From Bacteroidota bacterium (GTDB lineage: Bacteria; Bacteroidota; Bacteroidia; Bacteroidales; Prolixibacteraceae): a DNA stretch of 26,456 nt. A model generated the notes under the pieces. It was given only the letters and a program-made list of their open reading frames with translations, did no database searches and was not told the origin of the DNA. Made by a program: the position numbers and the translations under genes. The stretch spans positions 1 through 26,456 of the forward strand of contig JAEYNZ010000162.1 of NCBI GenBank assembly GCA_023412195.1, written 5' to 3'. Below are positions 22,686-26,456 of the stretch, piece by piece; position 1 is the first letter of the stretch; the number at the start of each line of letters is the position of its first letter.

Positions 22686-23063
22686 ATGGCACGTATTGTT
22701 GGTGTTGATATTCCAAATAATAAAAGAGGTGAAATTGCCCTTACCTATATCTATGGCATTGGCCGAAGCAGGGCAAATAAAGTACTGAAAGATGCCGGCG
22801 TTGATCCTGATTTAAAGGTTCAGGACTGGGATGATGATCAGTTCGGAGCTATCAGGGAAGCGATCAACAGTCAGTTTAAAGTGGAAGGTGAACTGCGTTC
22901 CGAAGTGCAGATGAACATCAAGCGATTGATGGACATTGGCTGCTACCGCGGGATCCGTCACCGTATCGGTTTACCGGTAAGAGGGCAGAGTACAAAAAAC
23001 AATGCCCGTACCCGTAAAGGAAAACGTAAAACGGTTGCGAACAAAAAAATGGCCACTAAATAA
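22686..23063 (+). CDS. rpsM: 30S ribosomal protein S13
   Basis: S13 forms head bridges to the 50S subunit and contacts P-site tRNA. The 125-residue protein begins MARIVGVDIPNNKRGEIALT and shows YIYGIGRSRANKVLKDAGVD, INIKRLMDIGCYRGIRHR-type motif (here MNIKRLMDIGCYRGIRHR), GLPVRGQSTKNNARTRKGKR and the basic tail KTVANKKMATK. It is of standard length and order. Confidence 0.98.
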   Translation: MARIVGVDIPNNKRGEIALTYIYGIGRSRANKVLKDAGVDPDLKVQDWDDDQFGAIREAINSQFKVEGELRSEVQMNIKRLMDIGCYRGIRHRIGLPVRGQSTKNNARTRKGKRKTVANKKMATK

Positions 23064-23075
23064 GTTAGTTGAATT

Positions 23076-23465
23076 ATGGCAAAAAAAACAGGAACAAGTA
23101 AAAAAAGGGTGGTGGTTGTTGAAGCCAATGGAATGGCTCATGTACACTCATCTTTTAATAACATTATTGTTACCCTTACCAATATGAACGGTGAGGTTAT
23201 TTCGTGGTCGTCTGCAGGTAAAAAAGGCTTCAGGGGTTCGAAAAAGAACACACCTTATGCTGCCCAGGTAGCTTCGGAAGAATGTGCAAAAACTGCTTAT
23301 GATCTGGGATTGCGCAAAGTGAAAGTGTTTGTAAAAGGGCCGGGCAATGGCCGTGAATCAGCTATCAGAGCTCTTGCCACTGTTGGATTACAGGTGTCTG
23401 AGATTGTTGATGTTACTCCGCTGCCGCACAATGGTTGCAGGCCGCCCAAAAGACGTCGTGTATAA
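23076..23465 (+). CDS. rpsK: 30S ribosomal protein S11
   Basis: S11 lies on the 30S platform near the E-site mRNA. The 129-residue protein shows VEANGMAHVHSSFNNIIVTL, GEVISWSSAGKKGFRGSKKN, TPYAAQVASEECAKTAYDLG, KVKVFVKGPGNGRESAIRAL and the very conserved end DVTPLPHNGCRPPKRRRV. It lies 12 bp after rpsM. Confidence 0.99.
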   Translation: MAKKTGTSKKRVVVVEANGMAHVHSSFNNIIVTLTNMNGEVISWSSAGKKGFRGSKKNTPYAAQVASEECAKTAYDLGLRKVKVFVKGPGNGRESAIRALATVGLQVSEIVDVTPLPHNGCRPPKRRRV

Positions 23466-23483
23466 TTTTTAAAAGAAAAGGTA

Positions 23484-24092
23484 ATGGCTAGATACAGAGG
23501 ACCAAAGTCTAAAATTGCCCGTAAATTCGGTGAACCTATATTCGGACCCGATAAAGTATTCGAACACAAAAATTTTCCTCCCGGAATGCATGGTATGTCG
23601 GCCCGCAGAAGGAAAGTTTCAGAATACGGGCTTCAGCTTAAAGAAAAGCAGAAAGCAAAATATACCTACGGTATCCTTGAAAGACAATTCAGGAATACCT
23701 TTGAAAAAGCTTCTTCTGCAAAAGGAATCACCGGGACTGTACTGCTGCAGTTGCTCGAGTCGCGTCTCGACAATGTGGTATACCGCCTGGGTATTGCCAA
23801 AACACGGGACGCAGCCCGTCAGTTTGTTACACACAAACATATAGTTGTTAACGGAAAGGTAGTGAACATTCCATCTTACCAGGTTAAATCAGGCGACATT
23901 GTAGGGGTGAGGGAAAGATCAAAAGCGATGGAAGAAATTACTGACTCATTGCATTCACGCCGGAGCACCCGATACGAATGGCTTGAGTGGGATAATACCC
24001 AAATGGCCGGTAAATTCCTGAATGTGCCCGAACGTGAGGAAATACCTGAAAACATCAAAGAACAACTTATTGTAGAGTTGTATTCAAAATAA
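23484..24092 (+). CDS. rpsD: 30S ribosomal protein S4
   Basis: S4 is a primary 16S rRNA binder and in enterobacteria represses the alpha operon. The 202-residue protein begins MARYRGPKSKIARKFGEPIF and has KVSEYGLQLKEKQKAKYTYG, LQLLESRLDNVVYRLGIAKT, ARQFVTHKHIVVNGKVVNIP and an S4 RNA-binding fold typical of the family. The N-terminal region has no cysteines, so it is a zinc-free form. Confidence 0.98.
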   Translation: MARYRGPKSKIARKFGEPIFGPDKVFEHKNFPPGMHGMSARRRKVSEYGLQLKEKQKAKYTYGILERQFRNTFEKASSAKGITGTVLLQLLESRLDNVVYRLGIAKTRDAARQFVTHKHIVVNGKVVNIPSYQVKSGDIVGVRERSKAMEEITDSLHSRRSTRYEWLEWDNTQMAGKFLNVPEREEIPENIKEQLIVELYSK

Positions 24093-24110
24093 AAAATTTA
24101 CAAGGTTATT

Positions 24111-25103
24111 ATGGCAATATTAGCATTCCAGAAACCTGATAAGGTGATCATGATTGAATCCGACAATAAAGCCGGAAAATTTGAATTTCGTCCGTTGGAA
24201 CCAGGCTATGGTATCACCATTGGCAATGCCCTGCGCCGGATTTTATTATCATCACTCGAAGGTTATGCAATCACCACCGTTAAAATCGAAGGAGTCGACC
24301 ATGAGTTTTCCACCATTAAGGGAGTCATTGAAGATGTAACCGATATCATCCTGAACCTGAAGCAGATCAGGTTTAAGAATGAAGTGGAAGATTTCGACAG
24401 TGAAAAGGTGAAAGTTACTGTTTCCGGACAGGAAGAGTTTACTGCAGGCGACATCAATAAATTTATGACCGGTTTCAGGGTACTGAATCCTGACCTGGTT
24501 ATCTGCCGTATGGAACCTGATGTAAAAATCCACATGGAAATCACCATTAGCAAGGGCCGTGGGTATGTTCCCGCAGTGGAAAATAAATCGGGCGACACCG
24601 AATTCGGTGTAATCGCCATCGATTCTATCTACACGCCCATTAAAAAGGTGAAATACACTGTCGAAAATTTCAGGGTAGAGCAAAAAACCGACTACGAAAA
24701 ACTCGTACTCGATATCGTTACCGATGGTTCTATTCTTCCGAAAGATGCTTTAAAGGAAGCTGCAAAAATTCTGATCTATCATTTCATGTTGTTCTCCGAT
24801 GAGAAAATTACGCTCGATTCGGATGAGAAATTTGCAAATGAAGAATTCGATGAGGAAGTACTGCACATGCGCCAGCTTCTGAAAACAAAGCTTGTCGATC
24901 TCGACCTTTCGGTAAGGGCACTCAACTGCCTCAAGGCAGCCGACGTAGATACCCTTGGCGATCTGGTTACATACAACCGGAACGATTTGCTCAAATTCAG
25001 AAACTTCGGTAAAAAATCACTTACCGAGTTGGACGACCTTCTCGATAACATGGGGTTGAGTTTTGGAATGGATATCAGTAAGTATAAACTTGACAAGGAA
25101 TAA
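24111..25103 (+). CDS. rpoA: DNA-directed RNA polymerase subunit alpha
   Basis: The alpha subunit dimerises to nucleate RNA polymerase, and its C-terminal domain contacts DNA and activators. The 330-residue protein has an N-terminal domain with FEFRPLEPGYGITIGNALRR, ILLSSLEGYAITTVKIEGVD and HEFSTIKGVIEDVTDIILNL. A linker follows, and then the C-terminal helix-hairpin-helix domain (NCLKAADVDTLGDLVTYNRN, LLKFRNFGKKSLTELDDLL). Both domains are complete. It lies 18 bp after rpsD and 6 bp before rplQ. Confidence 0.99.
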   Translation: MAILAFQKPDKVIMIESDNKAGKFEFRPLEPGYGITIGNALRRILLSSLEGYAITTVKIEGVDHEFSTIKGVIEDVTDIILNLKQIRFKNEVEDFDSEKVKVTVSGQEEFTAGDINKFMTGFRVLNPDLVICRMEPDVKIHMEITISKGRGYVPAVENKSGDTEFGVIAIDSIYTPIKKVKYTVENFRVEQKTDYEKLVLDIVTDGSILPKDALKEAAKILIYHFMLFSDEKITLDSDEKFANEEFDEEVLHMRQLLKTKLVDLDLSVRALNCLKAADVDTLGDLVTYNRNDLLKFRNFGKKSLTELDDLLDNMGLSFGMDISKYKLDKE

Positions 25104-25109
25104 CAGGCA

Positions 25110-25688
25110 ATGAGACATAATAAAAAAGTTAATCATTTAGGACGTACCAGTTCTCACCGCAAGGCACTGCTGTCGAATATGGCCAGTTCGCTTATTTCGA
25201 GCAAACGCATATCAACTACGCTTGCCAAGGCGAAAGCACTGCGTACATACGTTGAGCCGCTTATTACAAAGGCAAAAGACGACACTACACATTCGCGCAG
25301 GGTTGTATTCAGCCACCTGCAGAATAAGGAAGCCGTATCGGAACTGTTCCGCGATGTAGCTGCAAAGGTAGCCGACCGTCCGGGTGGATATACACGTATC
25401 CTCCGCACAGGAAACCGTTTGGGCGATAATGCTGAAATGTGTATCATCGAGCTGGTGGATTACAATGAAACCATGCTGAAAACTGCAGAAGAGGCAGGCA
25501 AACCAAAACGCCGCCGTGCACGCCGTGGTGGTGCCAAAAAAGCAGACACTCCCGTTGCAGAAACCGGCAAACAGGAAAAGCCAAAAGCTGAAGCTAAAGC
25601 AAAGCAGGAAGCCAAAACTGAAGCACCTAAACAGGAAGCTAAAGATGAACCTGCTGCCGAAAATGAAGGCGATAAAAAAGAAGAATAG
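25110..25688 (+). CDS. rplQ: 50S ribosomal protein L17 with a long charged C-terminal tail
   Basis: L17 lies at the tunnel exit region of the 50S subunit. Residues 1-120 are the normal core (MRHNKKVNHLGRTSSHRKAL, LSNMASSLISSKRISTTLAK, AKALRTYVEPLITKAK, PGGYTRILRTGNRLGDNAEM, IIELVDYNE). Residues 130-192 form an extra tail: a basic part (KPKRRRARRGGAKK), then Ala/Lys/Glu-rich sequence ending EGDKKEE. Enterobacterial L17 is about 127 residues, so the tail adds some 60. Such tails occur in Bacteroidota L17; the function is unknown to me. It is the last gene before the terminator. Confidence 0.98.
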   Translation: MRHNKKVNHLGRTSSHRKALLSNMASSLISSKRISTTLAKAKALRTYVEPLITKAKDDTTHSRRVVFSHLQNKEAVSELFRDVAAKVADRPGGYTRILRTGNRLGDNAEMCIIELVDYNETMLKTAEEAGKPKRRRARRGGAKKADTPVAETGKQEKPKAEAKAKQEAKTEAPKQEAKDEPAAENEGDKKEE

Positions 25689-25709
25689 TAAATATTCAAA
25701 ATACTGTGA

Positions 25710-25740
25710 AAACGGCCTGGTGACAGGCCGTTTTTGTTTT
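25710..25740 (+). terminator. Intrinsic terminator of the ribosomal cluster
   Basis: AAACGGCCTG (25711-25720) pairs with CAGGCCGTTT (25725-25734) over 10 bp, closed by a GTGA tetraloop and followed by a T-rich tract. It lies 22 bp after the rplQ stop codon. Confidence 0.93.
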
Positions 25741-26193
25741 GCAGAAACTCCGGCAAAATCTGTATAATTATTTACCAGGAATGAATTGATCTATTGAATT
25801 AAGCGGCTCAATTTTTTAATCACACCTGAGCCGATGTATGAGACTAATTGGCTCATGGAATAAAACATCACTCGGTTATACCTGGCATATACCCGCGCAA
25901 CCCTGCGGATTAACCTGCATTCGGTTCCTTTCAATGCCCTATCTGCACCATTTCCCAGCAATGCCAACACCATATTAAATTCGATTTTAATTGAATTTAC
26001 CATAGACATGGTATAGGGATGGTATGGAGTTGAAAAGGGAATAAGAAGATTCGTGGCATTCTGAATTATACGGACGACGAACGGACGGCTGTAGCTTACG
26101 TTAAGCCCGACTAAAATCTTTCTGCATTTAAGCTATCCCTTTTTTGATAATTTCTATTACATTTAATCCACTAAATCAATTAATATCTGTTTC
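25741..26193. other. Intergenic region with no convincing gene
   Basis: About 450 bp between the rplQ terminator and the last gene. A 72-codon minus-strand frame (25791-26009) shows no recognisable domain and is doubtful. Short inverted repeats occur: CGGCTCA/TGAGCCG at 25804-25833, TACCAT/ATGGTA at 25998-26013 and GCTTA/TAAGC at 26094-26106. No tRNA fold and no clear TAnnTTTG promoter for the next gene were found. Confidence 0.5.
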
Positions 26194-26456
26194 ATGGATC
26201 ATAATTCAAAATCAACTTTTGGTTTCTCCCGCAGAAGATTTATACAATCGGCAGCTGTAACAGCTGCCGGAATATCTGTTTCGCCGGCCGTTTTTGCTGG
26301 CACTTTAGGCAAACCTGGTAAGCCAGATTCCAGGTTCGGTGGTGTGCAAATTGGTGCCATTACCTACAGCTGGCGCAGTATGCCTTCTTCTGCAAAGGAT
26401 ATTCTCAACTATTGCGTTGAGGCAGGTATCAGCTCCATTGAACTGATGGGCAATGT
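26194..26456 (+). CDS. Tat-exported sugar phosphate isomerase/epimerase-like protein (3' end outside window)
   Basis: The frame is open to the window end, giving 87 residues. A twin-arginine signal is clear: polar MDHNSKSTFG, then FSRRRFIQS, a hydrophobic Ala-rich segment and a likely cleavage near VFAG. The mature part begins with GVQIGAITYSWRSMPSSAKD followed by ILNYCVEAGISSIELMGN, the first beta-alpha unit of xylose isomerase-like TIM-barrel proteins. Such exported proteins are common in Bacteroidota, where they are linked to sugar metabolism. The substrate cannot be told from this fragment. The ATG at 26194 is chosen because it places the Tat motif at the N-terminus. Confidence 0.85.
   Translation, partial: MDHNSKSTFGFSRRRFIQSAAVTAAGISVSPAVFAGTLGKPGKPDSRFGGVQIGAITYSWRSMPSSAKDILNYCVEAGISSIELMGN

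Noticed and set aside
25791..26009. A 72-codon minus-strand frame after the ribosomal cluster
   Set aside because: No recognisable domain, no clear promoter or ribosome-binding site, and short inverted repeats in the same stretch; kept only as part of the intergenic description.

Overview
The window is a bacterial chromosome segment, most likely from the phylum Bacteroidota (probably a Bacteroidales- or Marinilabiliales-like lineage). Four things support this: ribosomal and EF-G protein sequences of Bacteroidota type; zinc-free S14 and L36 proteins and an L17 with a long charged tail; promoters of the TTTG / TAnnTTTG type ahead of rpsL; and weak or absent Shine-Dalgarno sequences at most genes. 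The assignment is inferred from the sequence alone, without a database search.

Layout. (1) Positions 3-299 hold the 3' end of an HlyD-type membrane fusion protein gene. (2) Positions 300-4150 hold four tandem genes for small secreted proteins, here called A to D, each with one or two PepSY-like (DUF2874-type) domains. A copy of the palindrome GTAGA-N5-TCTAC lies upstream of each gene. A, B and D are followed by intrinsic terminators that share a CCCCTGC core. (3) Positions 4335-5678 encode an NtrC-family, sigma-54-dependent response regulator. It converges on, and overlaps by 34 bp, a hybrid histidine kinase (5645-8194, minus strand) that carries CHASE3-like sensor, HisKA, HATPase, receiver and Hpt domains. 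(4) Positions 8301-25740 are one uninterrupted str-S10-spc-alpha cluster, all on the plus strand: rpsL-rpsG-fusA, then rpsJ to rplQ, including secY, infA and rpoA. It starts at two tandem promoters and ends at a strong terminator. (5) A 450-bp gap without a convincing gene follows. (6) From 26194 to the window end is the 5' part of a Tat-exported sugar-phosphate isomerase/epimerase-like protein.

How the parts may work together. The cluster from 8458 on is the ordinary core translation and secretion operon, with map, adk and tuf absent. The region most worth attention is 300-8194. My hypothesis is that the hybrid kinase and the NtrC-like regulator form a phosphorelay that controls the PepSY-like genes through the shared upstream palindrome and, for A and B, a TTTGGCACAGT box about 125 bp downstream that resembles a sigma-54 -24 element. 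The shared motifs and spacings are visible in the sequence. The regulatory link is inferred, and the matching -12 element is weak.
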